Assembly (NCBI GenBank): GCA_031769625.1
Contig: JAUIMM010000003.1
Coordinates: 1,753,001 to 1,817,000 of the forward strand
Direction: 5' to 3'
DNA: 64,000 nucleotides
DNA from: Taudactylus pleione
Taxonomy: Eukaryota > Chordata > Amphibia > Anura > Myobatrachidae
The translations under genes and the position numbers were made by a program. The notes under the pieces are model-generated. The model was not told the origin of the DNA and made no database searches. It worked only from the letters and a program-made list of their open reading frames with translations. Position 1 is the stretch's first letter; each line of letters begins with the position of its first letter. Shown here in pieces: positions 43,966 through 55,734 of this stretch.

Positions 43966-45211
43966 GCAGGGAAGGGGTTGTATGGTGAGCCGGTCCGCGC
44001 ATGCGTGACACCTTCTTACTGTATTTTTTGTGAAAAATACAGTGATAAGACTGTGGAGGTGATTCGTAGGGACAGAGGGTCTCATTCAGAGCCGCTCGTA
44101 AGTGGCCGCTCGTTCACTCCAAGCGATGTTCGCACATCTGCGCATGTGTATGGGTTTTAGTTAGGAGTGAGCGGGTTCGGATTTCTGAAATCCGAACCCC
44201 CCCGAGCCCCCCCGATCCGAGGCCGATTCGAGTCAGGCTCAACTTTTCCCACCTGACTCGGATCTGAAATCGAGGCAAAACGTCATCATACCGCCTTCCA
44301 TGTCTCGCGGGTTTTGGATCCTATATAAGGTACCCGTGTCGGCGCCATTTTCTCACTCGGCTGTAGACAGTGAAGAGGGAGGGTGGGAGTTAGGGCTGGC
44401 TGGGCTGTGTAGTGTAGTGTAGTGCAGAGTAGTGTTGTGCTGTGCTGTGCTGTGCTGCGCTGTGCTGCTGTTGTCCATAGGGGCTGTGTCCACTACTTCA
44501 AAGTCCATAGGGGCTGGCTGTGTTGTGCTGTGCTGCTGTTGTCCATAGGGGCTGTGTCCACTACTTCAAAGTCCATAGGGGCTGGCTGGACTGTGTTGTG
44601 CAGTCAGTTGTTTATAGGGGCTGTGTCCACTCCAAAGTCCTGTGCAGTGTCCCAGTCCTAAAGGGGTGCTGTAGTGTTGTCCAGGGGGTGCTCTGTCCAT
44701 CAGGGGTGCTCCCCCCAAGTGCTATAAAAAATATATTTTTTCTGTGTTTGTGAATTGTGTGCACTGTGGCTGCACGTGCATCAACAAAGGAGCAGCGCCA
44801 AGCGTGCGTCTGTGTCCCATTAGTAAAGGGCCAGCTGGCTTGTCCGTGCTGTAACCCCCAAAGTACACTCCAAACAAAAAAAATATATACAGTCAGGTCC
44901 ATAAATATTGGGACATTGACAGAATTTTCATATTTTGGCCTCTATTCACCACCACAATGGCTTTGAAATGAAACAAACACGATTAGATTTAACTGCAGAC
45001 TTTCAGATTTAATTTGAGGGTACTTACATCAAAATCAGGTGAACGGTGTAGGAATTACAACTGTTTCTGTATGTGCCTCCCTCTTTTTAAGGGGCCAAAA
45101 GTAATGGGACAAACTAAACAATCCTAAATCTAACTTTCACTTTTTAATACTTTGTTGCAAATCCTTTGCAGGCAATTACAGCCTGAAGTCTGGAACGCAT
45201 AGACATCACCA

Positions 45212-45358
45212 TAGATTGTAAGCTTGCAAGCAGGGCCCTCTTACCTCTATGTCTGTCTGTTATTACCCTGTTTTGTTCTATCAATGTTTCCAATTGTAAA
45301 GCGCAACGGAATATGCTGCGCTATATAAGAAACTGTTAATAAATAAATAAATAAATAA
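45212..45358 (+). mobile_element. SINE-like insertion with TSD (147 bp)
   Basis: Flanked by ATCACCA at 45205-45211 and 45359-45365. Removing it restores the Tc1 coding sequence (CATCACCAGACGCTGG). It ends in an (AAAT)n-type tail after GCGCTATATAAGAAACTG. A related fragment is at 9019-9150. Confidence 0.85.
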
Positions 45359-45419
45359 ATCACCAGACGCTGGGTTTCATCCCTGGTGATGCTCTGCCAG
45401 GCCTCTACTGCAAATGTCT

Positions 45420-46337
45420 TCAGCTCTTGCTTGTTCTTGGGCATTTTCCCTTCAGTTTTGTCTTCATCAAGTGAAATGCATACTCAATCAGATTCAGGTC
45501 AGGGGATTGACTTGGCCATTGCATAACATTCCACTTTTTAGCCTTAAAAAGCTCTTTGGTTGCTTTTGCAGTATGCTTCGGGTCATTGTCCATCTGCACT
45601 GTGAAGCGCCGTCCAGTGAGTTCTGAAACATTTGACTGAATATGAGCATATAATATTGCCCGAAACACTTCAGAATTCATTCTGCTGCTTTTGTCAGCAG
45701 TCACATCATCAATAAATACAAGGGAACCAGTTCCATTGGCAGCCATACATGCCCACACCATGACACTACCACCACCATGCTTCACTGATGAGGTGGTATG
45801 TTTTGGATTATGAGCAGTTCCTTTCCTTCTCTTCTCTTCCCATCACTCTGTTGATCTTTGTCTCATCTGTCCATAGGATGTTGTTCCAGAACTGTAATGG
45901 CTTTTTTAGATGTTTTTTGGCAACTCTAATCTGGTCTTCCTGTTTTTGTGGCTCACCAATGGTTTGCATCTTGTGATGAACCCTCTATATTCACTCTTGT
46001 GAAGTCTTCTCTTGTTTGTTGACTTTGACACATATACATCTACCTCCTGGAGAGTGTTCTTGATTTGGCCAACTGTTGTGAAGGGGTTTTTCTTCACCAG
46101 GGAAATAATTCTTTTGTCATCCACCACAGTTGTTTTCCGTGGTCTTCCGGGTCTTTTGGTGTTGCTGAGCTCTCCGGTGCGTTCTTTCTTTTTAAGAATG
46201 TTCCAAACAGTTGATTTGGCCACACCTAATGTTTTTGCTATCTCTCTGATAGGTTTGTTTTGGTTTTTCAGCCTAATGATGGCTTGCTTCAATGATAGTG
46301 ACAGCTCTTTGGATCTCATATTGAGAGTTGACAGCAA
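45420..46337 (-). pseudogene. Tc1-family transposase (broken)
   Basis: DDE/D transposase for TA-targeted cut-and-paste. The N-terminal frame (46337-45906) has two helix-turn-helix segments (IREIAKTLGVAKSTVWNIL) and the GRPR motif. The middle is frame-shifted: the first catalytic Asp sits in WTDETKIN in another frame at about 45855. The frame 45785-45420 holds DNDPKHTA and DLNLIEYAFH with 34 residues between Asp and Glu (DD34E). The C-terminus shifts again near 45430 and is then split by the SINE at 45212-45358. Not functional. Confidence 0.92.
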
Positions 46338-46678
46338 TTGATTCCAAATGCAAATGTCACACCTAGAATCAACTCCAGACCTTTTACCTGCTTAATTGAT
46401 AATGAAATAACGAGGGAATAGCCCACACCTGTCCATGAAATAGCTTTTGAGTTGATAGTCCCATTACTTTTGGCCCCTTAAAAAGTCGGAGGCACATATT
46501 GAAACTGTTGTAATTCCTACACCGTTCACCCGATTTGGATGTAATTACCCTCAAATTAAATCTGAAAGTCCGCATTTAAAGCACATCTTGTTTGTTTCAT
46601 TTCAAAACCATTGTGGTGGTGAATAGAGACCAAAATCTGAAAATTCTGTCAATGTCCCAATATTTATGGACCTGAATG

Positions 46679-48245
46679 TATTTTCTGTGTTTGTGAATTG
46701 TGTGCGCAGTAGCCGCACATGCATCAACAAAGTAGTGCCAAGCGTGCGCCTGTGTCATAAGTAAAGGGCCGGCTGGCTTGACCGTTAAAGGGTGCTGTAA
46801 CCCCCAAAGTACACTCCAAACTAAATAAAAAAATATTTTCTGTGTTTGTGAATTGTGTGCGCAGTAGCCGCACGTGCAACAACAAAGTAGTGCCAAGCGT
46901 GCGCCTGTGTCATAAGTAAAGGGCCGCTGGCTTGACTGTTAAAGGGTACTGTAACCCCCACAGTACACTCCAAACCAAATAAAAAAATTTTTTCTGTGTT
47001 TGTGAATTGTGTGCGCAGTAGCCGCACGTGCATCAACAAAGTAGTGCCAAGCGTGCGCCTGTGTCATAAGTAAAGGGCCGGCTGGCTTGACCATTAAAGG
47101 GTGCTGTAACCCCCAAAGTACACTCCAAACCAAATAAAAAAATATTTTCTGTGTTTGTGAATTGTGTGTGCAGTAGCCGCACGTGCATCAACAAAGTAGT
47201 GCCAAGCGTGCGCCTGTCTCATAAGTAAAGGGCCGGCTGGCTTGACCGTTAAAGGGTGCTGTAACCCCCAAAGTACACTCCAAACCAAATAAAAAAATAT
47301 TTTCTGTGTTTGTGAATTGTGTGTGCAGTATCCGCACGTGCATCAACAAAGTAGTGCCAAGCGTGCGCCTGTGTCATAAGTAAAGGGCCAGCTGGCTTGA
47401 CCGTTAAAGGGTGCTGTAAAACCCAAAGTACACTCCAAACCAAATAAAAAAATATTTTCTGTGTTTGTGAATTCTGTGCGCAGTAGCCCCACGTGCATCA
47501 ACAAAGTAGTGCCAAATGTGCGCCTGTGTCATAAGTAAAGGGCCGGCTGGCTTGACCATTAAAGGGTGCTGTAACCCCCAAAGTACACTCCAAATGAAAT
47601 AAAAAAATATTTTCTGTGTTTGTGAATTGTGTGCGCAGTAGCCGCACGTGCATCAACAAAGTAGTGCCAAGCGTGTGCCTGTGTCATAAGTAAAGGGCCG
47701 GCTGGCTTGACCGTTAAAGGGTGCTGCAACCCCCAAAGTACACTCCAAACCAAATAAAAAAATATTTTCTGTGTTTGTAAATTGTGTGCGCAGTAGCCGC
47801 ACGTGCATCAACAAAGTAGTGCCAAGCGTGCGCCTGTCTCATAAGTAAAGGGCCGGCTGGCTTGACCGTTAAAGGGTGCTGTAACCCCCAAAGTACACTC
47901 CAAACCAAATAAAAAAATATTTTCTGTGTTTGTGAATTCTGTGCGCAGTAGCCCCACGTGCATCAACAAAGTAGTGCCAAGCGTGCGCCTGTGTCATAAG
48001 TAAAGAGCCGGCTGGCTTGACCGTTAAAGGGTGCTGTAACCCCCAAAGTACACTCCAAACAAAATAAAAAAATATTTTCTGTGTTTGTGAATTGTGTGCA
48101 CTGTGGCTGCACGTGCATCAACAAAGGAGCAGCGCCAATCGTGCGCCTGTGTCCCATAAGTAAAGAGCCGGCTGGCTCATTTCTTAAAGGGTGGTGTAAC
48201 CCACAAAATGCACTACTCTCCAGCAAAAATAAAAAAATATTTTCT
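46679..48245. repeat. 155-bp tandem array upstream of transposase (copy D, about 10 units here)
   Basis: CACGTGCATCAACAAAGTAG recurs about every 155 bp up to about 48110, then a variant unit leads to the ATG at 48292. One more unit lies left of the Tc1 insertion (about 44735-44888), so the Tc1 landed inside the array. Confidence 0.94.
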
Positions 48246-48291
48246 GTGTTTGTGTGCGCCTTAGCCGCATGTATATATCAATATAACATAA

Positions 48292-50485
48292 ATGGAGGAC
48301 CAAACTTTCTCCGATAAAAATAAAATAGGGAAAGATCAAGAACCACTTCCTCCTAGTGCTGTTGCTGCTGCTGGGAGTTGTTCATCATCCCAGAGAGGAA
48401 GTAGGAACACCACTACTTTTACTAAACAATTGACCCTCCAACAGTCCCTAGCGATGAGGATGAAGTACGACAGCATTCATCCTGAACCAAAACGTATAAC
48501 TGAGGCCTTGACTGCTATGTTGGTGTTAGACGTGCGTCCGGTATCCACAATTAGTGCAGTGGGATTTAGACAATTGATGGAGGTAGTGTGTCCCTGGTTC
48601 CAAATCCCGCCTAGATTCCACCTGCATCCTCAAAGCAGCAGCGACAAGCATGCGTCTGTCTGTTAAAGGGTGGTGTAACCCTCAAAGTGCGCTCCACAAA
48701 CAATAAAAAAATTCTTCTTTTTTTTTCTGTCTTTGTGAATTGTGTGGGCTGTAGCCGCACTTGCATCCTCAAAGCAGCAGCGACAAGCCTGTGTCTGTCT
48801 GTTAAAGGGTAATGTAACCCTCAAAGTGCTCCAAAAAATAAAAAACTTTTTTTTAATGTGTTTGTGACTTGTGTGCGATGTAGCCGCACGTGCATCAACA
48901 CAGTAGCAGCGCCAAGCGTGTGCCTGTGTCATAAGTCAAGGGCCGCTTTGGACATCTGGTCCGGACTGAAGGACGTGCCAACAATTTCTGACAAGTCTAC
49001 TGTCACTGCATTTGATACTGTCCTCAAAGCAGCAGCGACAAGCATGCGTCTGTCTGTTAAAGGGTGGTGTAAACCTCAAAGTGCGCTCCACAAACAATAA
49101 AAAAATTCTTCTTTTTTTTCTGTCTTTGTGAAATGTGTGGGCTGTAGCCACACCTGCATCCTTAAAGCAGCAGCGACAAGCGTGCATCTGTCTGTTAAAG
49201 GGTGGTGACACCCTCAAAGTGTGCTCCACAAACAATAAAAATATTCTTCTTTTTTTTTCTGTCTTTGTGAAATGTGTGGGCTGTAGCCACACCTGCATCC
49301 TTAAAAAAGCAGCGGCAAGCATGCGTCTGTCTGTTAAAGGGTGGTGTAACCCTCAAAGTGCGCTCCACAAACAATAAAAAAATTCATCTTTTTTTCTGTC
49401 TTTGTGAATTGTGTGGGCTGTAGCCGCACTTGCGTCCTCAAAGCAGCAGCGACAAGCGTGCGTCTGTCTGTTAATGGGTGGTGTAACCCTCAAAGTGCTC
49501 CAACAAATAAAAAACTATTTTTTTTATGTGTTTGTGACTTGTGTGCGATGTAGCCGCACATGCATCAACACAGTAGCAGCGCCAAGCTTGCGTCTGTGTC
49601 ATAAGTCAAGGGCCGGTTTGGACATCTGGTCCGGACTGAAGGACGTGCCAATAATTTCTGACAAGTCTACTGTCACTACATATGATACTGTCCTCAAAGC
49701 AGCAGCGACAAGCGTGCGTCTGTCTGTTAAAGGGTGGTGTAACCCTCAAAGTGCGCTCCACAAACAATAAAAAAATTCTTTTTTTTTTTTCTTTGTGAAA
49801 TGTGTGGGTTGTAGCCGCACCTGCATCCTTAAAGCAGCAGCGACAAGCGTGCGTCTGTCTGTTAAAGGGTGGTGACACCCTCAAAGTGTGCTCATAAAAA
49901 AATTCTTCTTTTTTTTCTGTCTTTGTGAAATGTGTGGGCTGTAGCCGCACCTGCATCCTTAAAGCAGCAGCGACAAGCGTGTGTCTGTCTGTTAAAGGGT
50001 GGTGTAACCCTCAAAGTGCGCTCCACAAACAATAAAAAAATTCTTCTTTTTTTCCAAGCGTGCATCTGTCTGTTAAAGGATTACATCGGTGACAGCATCC
50101 AAGTAGGCATGTCAGACAGTCCGTACATGTACTGGCAGGAAAAAGAGGCAATTTGGAGGCCCCTGTACATACTGGCTCTATTTTACCTGAGTTGCTCCCC
50201 CCCCCCTCCAGTGTGCCCTCCGAAAGAGTGTTTAGTGCAGCCGGGAACCTTGTCAGCAAAAGGCGTAGGAGGTTGCTTCCACAAAATGTGGAGAAGATGA
50301 TGTTCATAAAAATGAATTATCAACTTTTCCAGGGAGACCAGCCTCCAGAACGCACAGAGGGACCTGTGGTGGTGGATTCCAGCGGGGACGAATTAATACT
50401 CTGTGAGGATGAGGATGTACACAACACTGAAGAGGGTGAGGAATCGGTGAATGAGGAGGATGAGGACGACATCTTGCCTCCGTAG
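48292..50485 (+). pseudogene. hAT transposase remnants (copy D)
   Basis: ATG 48292 begins the usual N-terminus (MEDQTFSDKNK), then jumps after about 22 codons to the post-polyalanine segment (SQRGSRNTTTF), losing the BED finger exactly as in copy B. The frame reaches WFQIPPRFHL and then enters repeat sequence. Scraps matching LDIWSGLKD...ISDKSTVT appear at about 48945-49022 and 49615-49693. The C-terminal region returns at about 50080-50485 (YWQEKEAIW, SERVFSAAGNL, acidic end), itself with a small frame shift in a C-run near 50197-50207. No catalytic Asp remains. Confidence 0.9.
48600..50075. repeat. Internal repeat array replacing the transposase body (copy D)
   Basis: About ten units of 110-160 bp containing GGGCTGTAGCCGCACCTGCA, CAAAGCAGCAGCGACAAGCG, TCTGTCTGTTAAAGGGTGG and AATAAAAAAATTC. 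They are diverged versions of the upstream 155-bp unit (same order of GTAGCCGCAC, TGCATC, CCAAGCGTGCG-like, GTTAAAGGGTG, TGTAACCC, CTCCA, AATAAAAAA). A higher-order period of 670 bp is seen: TTTGTGACTT at 48861 and 49531, GACATCTGGT at 48951 and 49621. Confidence 0.88.
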
Positions 50486-51609
50486 AGCCAGTTTGTGCAG
50501 GGCCAGATTAATTGCCAGCTTGTTTTGTGGGGGCCCAAACGAACCAATAATTTCAGCCACAGTCGTGTGGCAGACCCTGGCGCTGAAATTATTGGTTTGT
50601 TAAAGTGTGCATGTCCTGTTTATACAACATAAGGGTGGGTGGGAGGGCCCAAGGACAATTCCATCTTGCACCTCTTTTTTTTCTTTGCATTATGTACTGT
50701 TTGGGGCCTAGTTTTTCAAACTGCCATCCTGTCTGCCACTGCAGTGTCACTCCTAGATGGGCCACGTGTTTGTGCAGCCCACTCGTGTCGCTTAGCATAG
50801 TCATCCATCTACCTCGGTGCAACCTTTTGGACATAAAAACACTATTGTGAGGTGTGAGGTGTTCAGAATAAACTGGAAATTAAGGTTTTTGAGGTTAATA
50901 ATAGCATAGGAGCAGAAAAATCAACACATTCTGTGATTTTAGCTGTTTTTATGCTTTTTTTAAAAAAAATACAGATCCAAAACACAAAACCCAGAACCCA
51001 AAACACCGAAGGGTGGTTTTGGCAAAACCAATCCAGATCCAAAACACGAAGAAAGATCCAGATCCAAAACCAAAACACAAGCCACGAAAAGTGGCCGGTG
51101 CACACCCCTAGTTTTAGTACGCATGCGCGAACCAGTCAGTGTGGTCGAAAATCGTGTGCTCGCAAAATAGCGAATGCCTGCTAATTTGAGTGACAGAATG
51201 AGGCGTTTGTGGGTGGTAACAGGGGAAGGTGCTTGAAAACGGGGAGTGGAGATCCGAACGCAGGCGTGCCAAATGGTTAAAACGGGCATTTAATGGGAGT
51301 GCATAATTAACAAAGCAGCGTCATTGACCACGTCACTTGGTTGTCTTTTAGCCTGAACTGCTCGCATGATTGCGGTAGGAAAATCCAACCACGCCTTTCG
51401 ATGTACTCGATTAATCAAATAAATAGCGGAGATGACGTAGGATGCGAGCGGCCAGGGGGCGTTTTTTCCTAAATAGCGCATGTTTCGTTCGCTCGTTCAG
51501 ACATAGAGGCGTCAACAGACCGCAAAGAGCGAGCGCTTAATTTAAATAGCCAGCCCCTTTTTATGAACGAGCGTCCGCAAATAGCGTCCAGCTCTGAATC
51601 AGGTCCAGA

Positions 51610-52050
51610 GCCTTATCGCAAGCTCTGTCCCTACAGGGGAGTTTTGCTAAATCCCTGTGATATTGCCTAAATTCGCAATTTGAATTTAGGTGAAAATATC
51701 ACACTACAATGGAAGTATGGCTGTTTCAGTATACATAAGAGATTTGTTAGCAGAATATATGCACTGTTGCACCAATCGCCAAGAAATGTCTGTTAATTCT
51801 GGGACACATACAGTAAATTGCCAGGCACATGTCGTCATCAAGTTTAGTGTTATTACACTCCCTTAGGGGCTAACATGGCCCAATCCTACACTGCTAAGTA
51901 ATATAACAGAGGTTTGGGCTAGAACCGAGGGCACATAAACTTCTAGTCAGGGATAGAATGGGTTAATAAAGTTAAAGATGTTTGTGCTTGTTTAACAGTG
52001 GGTCGGCAGAGCAGGTTTTCTTATTACATATACACTTGCATTGTGACATT
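51610..52050. other. Unassigned sequence
   Basis: The first roughly 25 bases complete a palindrome with the left flank of the MITE at 44077 (see 43505-43965). The rest has no recognised feature. Confidence 0.45.
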
Positions 52051-52408
52051 GGGGGTCATTCAGACCCACTCGCGAGCGGCAGAAGGAGGCGTTCCCATGG
52101 GAACGCCTACCGTCTGAGTCTGGCCCCACTGACATCACTAGTGATGTCAGTGGGAGTGCTTTTGGCTCTGATAGAGCCAAAATCACTCCAGGACTTGTGG
52201 CTGGGAGACCCTACCGCAGGGTCTCCTTCGCAAGTCCGATGGTCGCGATGGTCAAGACCATCGCGACCATCTTTTAGGACGCTCGTATATGCTGTGGGTG
52301 GTGACCCACAGCTATACGAGCGTCCAGGAGGACGCTCCATTTTAATGGAGGAGGGCCCTGATTCAGAGCGTGCGCTCTGGTCAGAGCGTTCGGCTCTGAA
52401 TCAGGCCC
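52051..52408. mobile_element. MITE built of consecutive hairpins (358 bp), 3-bp TSD
   Basis: TIRs GGGGGTCATTCAGA and GGGCCTGATTCAGA (right, reverse complement), flanked by ATT at 52048-52050 and 52409-52411. Successive palindromes include 52087-52108 (22 bp, perfect), 52125-52154 (30 bp, perfect), a GGCTCT/AGAGCC stem near 52160-52182, a GAGACCC/GGGTCTC stem near 52205-52226, 52238-52271 (16-bp arms, 2-base loop) and 52277-52325 (about 22-bp arms, one mismatch). Same family as 5678-6194. Confidence 0.87.
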
Positions 52409-52429
52409 ATTGTGACTACTCCCCCACAG

Positions 52430-52530
52430 ATGTAAGTCCAATTTCTACATTTACCTTATCCTGAGTTTCCCCTGTCTTATAAAGAGACCTTGAGATGCAC
52501 AGGATTACCCTAGGAATAAAGAAGGGTTTT
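52430..52530 (+). repeat. Left terminal repeat fragment of the Penelope-like element
   Basis: Direct repeat of about 61012-61185. The right copy has about 70 additional bases between GAGATGCACA and CAGGATTACC. Confidence 0.8.
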
Positions 52531-52933
52531 TGCAGGGCTGGTTCACTATTTCTTGTTTTGAGATGATTGTTTTGTGAGCTTTGGGTGCGCCCACTCTTAC
52601 AAGCTGCTTCCCTATGCAGCGCAGATGTTTCATTATATATATACTTGCTTTGTGACCTTTACATCGTTTCACCTGCAGCTATAACGATCTAGTTATATTT
52701 TGTCTAACGATAGAAAAACAAGAGGAGATTTGCTTAAATATATGTATGAGGAAGAAGAAACTAATCTAGTTGGAGATGAGAGTCTATGTGGAAATTAGAA
52801 AAATCTTTATTAAAAGAAGGAACGGTATGGTGGGAAATCACTGCACTAGAAAGACATCTCAAAGAAAAGATAATTCCTAGAGGTTTACATTTAGATAAAA
52901 CCCCTTCTTTTGAAGTAGAGACAAATCTGTTTA

Positions 52934-53095
52934 GAAAGGAATGGTAACACATTTTTGATGTTTGATCCTTTGTTGTAATGGAACACAGAAAGGAATGGTA
53001 ACACATTTTTGATGTTTGATCCTTTGCTGTAATGGAACACAGAAAGGAATGGTAACACATTTTTGATGTTTGATCCTTTGCTGTAATGGACATTA
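52934..53095. repeat. 54-bp tandem repeat, three copies
   Basis: GAAAGGAATGGTAACACATT recurs at 52934, 52988 and 53042. It lies within the 5' coding region of the Penelope-like element and disrupts it. Confidence 0.95.
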
Positions 53096-54240
53096 AAGAA
53101 AAAAGTAAAACACTTGAAAGTATCATTCAAGAAATTGAAGTCCTTGAGACTCTCGCTAAACCCTATGAGGACTCAGAGGGTTTTAGAGAGTATGAGACGA
53201 AGATATCCCACAAAGTTGAAAAAAATTAAAGGGATCTCATGATCAAAAAAAGAAACAAATTCTTAAGGGATAAATCAGATTATGAGGGTGGGAATGAATA
53301 TCAACAACAAAAATATGAGGTATTTGAGGAACCTAATTATCCACCTATTGCTAAAACACCTAATTATCACAATATGAGGAATAGAAACTTTAAGAAAGTC
53401 ACTTATCAAAGACAAAGAGATTATAGCTCGTATAGACCGGAGAGGAGAAATAATTATCATAAATCTAATTGGAGGAGGCCTGAAGATTATGAGGACCGAG
53501 AAAAATGTCCAATACATGTTGATAACATCAAAATTAGAAAACATTTAAGCTGCATACACACACGATTTTTTGAACGATTATCGTTAAACGATATTGTTTA
53601 ACGATAATCGTTTGAAAAAATCGTTCACTCTAGGAGTCAAACGATGAACGATTATCGTTCATGCGCGTTCAAGTTTGTAGTTTGTAGTTCAGTCAGACTT
53701 GTCAACCCAACGATTTTCATTAAGGGAATATGCAAAAAATTGTTTGTAGTTCAATAAAATTGTTGATTACACTTTAAAAAATCTGACAGATAATCTGACA
53801 GAAAATCGTTCATAAAATCGTTGCTAACAAAATCGTTGTGTGTGTATGCAGCTTTAGATTACCATCATGAGGATAAAAGGGATTATGAATAACACAAGGA
53901 TGAGACAAGGAGGCACTCACCTTATATAGATAATAGTAGAGAGAGATTCACCAATAATTGGAGAATTTTTTATGGCAGGAACAAAGACAAAGAAGGGACA
54001 GGTAACCAATACCCTGATATCTACTAAACTTAAATACAATAAAAGAGGTAGAAGAGCTGCCATATATTGTGGTATGTCAAAGAAAAAAAGATTAAGGGAA
54101 AAAAAGAAAAGAAAAGAAAATAATGACAAAGGAATTTATATCCAGACCTCCTTCAAATGTGGAGATATTATTGAGAATAATGCAACCAAGATTTATAATT
54201 TGAGTGATTACATGTTAAAAAAGGAAGAAAAATAAATCTT
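53096..54240 (+). pseudogene. Decayed 5' coding region of the Penelope-like element
   Basis: Fragments of a highly charged, Lys/Arg/Asn/Tyr-rich protein: 53239-53601 (NFKKVTYQRQRDYSSYRPER) and 53972-54235 (KLKYNKRGRRAAIYCGMSKK). It is split by the MITE at 53548-53853 and by stops and frameshifts. Position ahead of the RT suggests the N-terminal part of the polyprotein or a separate ORF1. No domain recognised. Confidence 0.6.
53548..53853. mobile_element. Harbinger-like MITE (306 bp), TTA target duplication
   Basis: Terminal inverted repeats AGCTGCATACACACACGATT (left) and AGCTGCATACACACACAACG (right, reverse complement), TTA on both sides (53545-53547, 53854-53856). The interior is rich in copies of AACGATTATCGTT-type palindromes. 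The TTA duplication fits PIF/Harbinger. Confidence 0.87.
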
Positions 54241-54381
54241 AGAGAGAGGTCTCAAATTTGCCCCCTAAAATAAAATAGACAAATTTGAGGTTTTTGTGGA
54301 TCTCCAGAAGTTTGTAAGGAAGTTACTGTATGTCTAAAAAAATTCTTTAAAGAAAATTAAAAAGATAACGGGAGTATTCCT

Positions 54382-55734
54382 ATGGGGGAAATTAACACCT
54401 ACCGAAAAAAATCCACCTTTTTCCCAAAACATAAAAAAGGGTGCTTCATTGAAGCCTTTGAACGGTATGTTAAAGAAGATTTAGAGAAAACCGATTTAAA
54501 AATACTAAAGAACAATCTAACGATTGCACAGAGAAAAGCTATAAAATCACTGAAAAATAACACTAAAATAGTGATTAAGCCAGCCGACAAAGACGGAGGA
54601 GTAGTGATCCTTAATCAGGATGACTATCACAGGGAAATGATGAACCATCTTAATGATAAGAATAAATACAAAAAATTAAGAGGAGACCCGTCGATTAACA
54701 TCCAGAAAAAAATTGATGTTTTTCTGAATCTATATACCACTAATTTAGCGATAACTTTAGAAACAGACGGTTACATTAAGATAGTGGATTCCTCAATCCC
54801 TGTGATTTATCTGCTACTTAAGATTCATAAAAATCTTGAAAATCCGCTTTGGCGTCCGATGGTGGCAGGTATTAATTGCATTACCTCAAACCTATCCAGT
54901 TGTATTCAACCCATGGTGCGCAAAACTAGTTCATATATTAAAGACACCATTGCCGTTATCAATATAATTGAAAAGATTAGCTGGCAGCCCACTTTTACCC
55001 TGGTAACTGCGGACATCAAGTCCTTGTATACCATCATACAGCATGCCCAAGGCCTTTCGGCCCTGGATTATTATGTGTCTAAGGAGGAAATAGGTGAGAA
55101 TCTCAAGAATTTAATTTTAGAAGGTACTGCATTCATTTTAAATAATACATTTTTTTGGTACAATGGTGACTTCTATCTCCAGACAGCTGGATCAGCGATG
55201 GGCACTAGGCTGGCACCAAGTTACGCCAATTTATTTATGGCGCACTGGGAAGACGAGACAGTATGGTCTCATCACCAGTGGAGTGCCAGCCTAGTGCTAT
55301 GGATTAGATATATAGATGACGTGCTGTTTATATGGAGTGGAGATGATAAAAGTCTTGATGAGTTTTGCACATTTCTAAACCAAAATGAACGAAATATTGA
55401 ACTTTCCTTTAATAGGATTAAAATAGAAGTCACTTTCCTTGACTTGACTATTTATACCAATGAATCAAAACTTTACACTAAGAATTATTCCAAACCTACG
55501 GACTGCAACTCCTATATAGACCAAAACAGTAATCATCAAAGGAACTGGATATGCAGCATCCCCAAAAGCCAGTTCCTACGGCTTAGGAGAAATTGCAGTA
55601 CCTTGGCTACTTATGAAGAACAGGCAAAATGGATGGAACAGCAATTTGCTAACAAAGGATATGACATTACTAATGTTAGGGAAACCAAGAATAAAATTAA
55701 AGAAATACAGAGAGACCATATTAAAAAGGAATGA
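54382..55734 (+). pseudogene. Penelope-like reverse transcriptase (frame intact for 450 codons)
   Basis: RNA-templated DNA polymerase of the Penelope clade, which is related to telomerase RT. Visible motifs: IKPADKDGGVVIL (about 65-77), LLLKIHKN (about 144-151), TADIKSLYT with catalytic Asp211, the AGSAMGTRLAPSYANLFM block (about 269-286), YIDD at 310-313, and TFLDLTIY (about 351-358). The frame stops at 55734 and the downstream connector (TKYSSQYKQLEYIVKKHW) is in another frame from about 55690, so a frameshift separates RT from the endonuclease. The usual first position of TADVSSLYT-type motifs is altered to KSLYT. The N-terminal part upstream of 54382 is in other frames. Confidence 0.9.

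Larger units (their letters stand above)
44890..46678 (-). mobile_element. Tc1-like transposon (1789 bp with a SINE inside)
   Basis: TA flanks (44888-44889, 46679-46680) and long terminal inverted repeats beginning CAGTCAGGTCCATAAATATT and ending, by reverse complement, CATTCAGGTCCATAAATATT. It is inserted within the 155-bp array of hAT copy D. Without the SINE it is about 1.63 kb, the normal Tc1 size. The transposase is on the minus strand. Confidence 0.93.
44162..51110 (+). mobile_element. BED-type hAT, copy D (6949 bp, internally rearranged)
   Basis: Exact 8-bp target duplication GTTTTAGT at 44154-44161 and 51111-51118. Ends TAGGAGTGAGCGGG and TAGGGGTGTGCACCGG (reverse complement). It contains a Tc1 insertion at 44890-46678, about eleven upstream repeat units, a gutted transposase and a second repeat array inside the former coding region. 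Confidence 0.95.
44077..51606. mobile_element. Hairpin-type MITE (about 573 bp without its insertion), 3-bp TSD
   Basis: The left 14-bp TIR GGGTCTCATTCAGA (44077-44090) and right TIR GGACCTGATTCAGA (reverse complement of 51593-51606) are flanked by AGA at 44074-44076 and 51607-51609. The MITE is split by hAT copy D (44162-51110). Its own sequence is 44077-44161 plus 51119-51606. Same family as 5678-6194. Confidence 0.85.
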
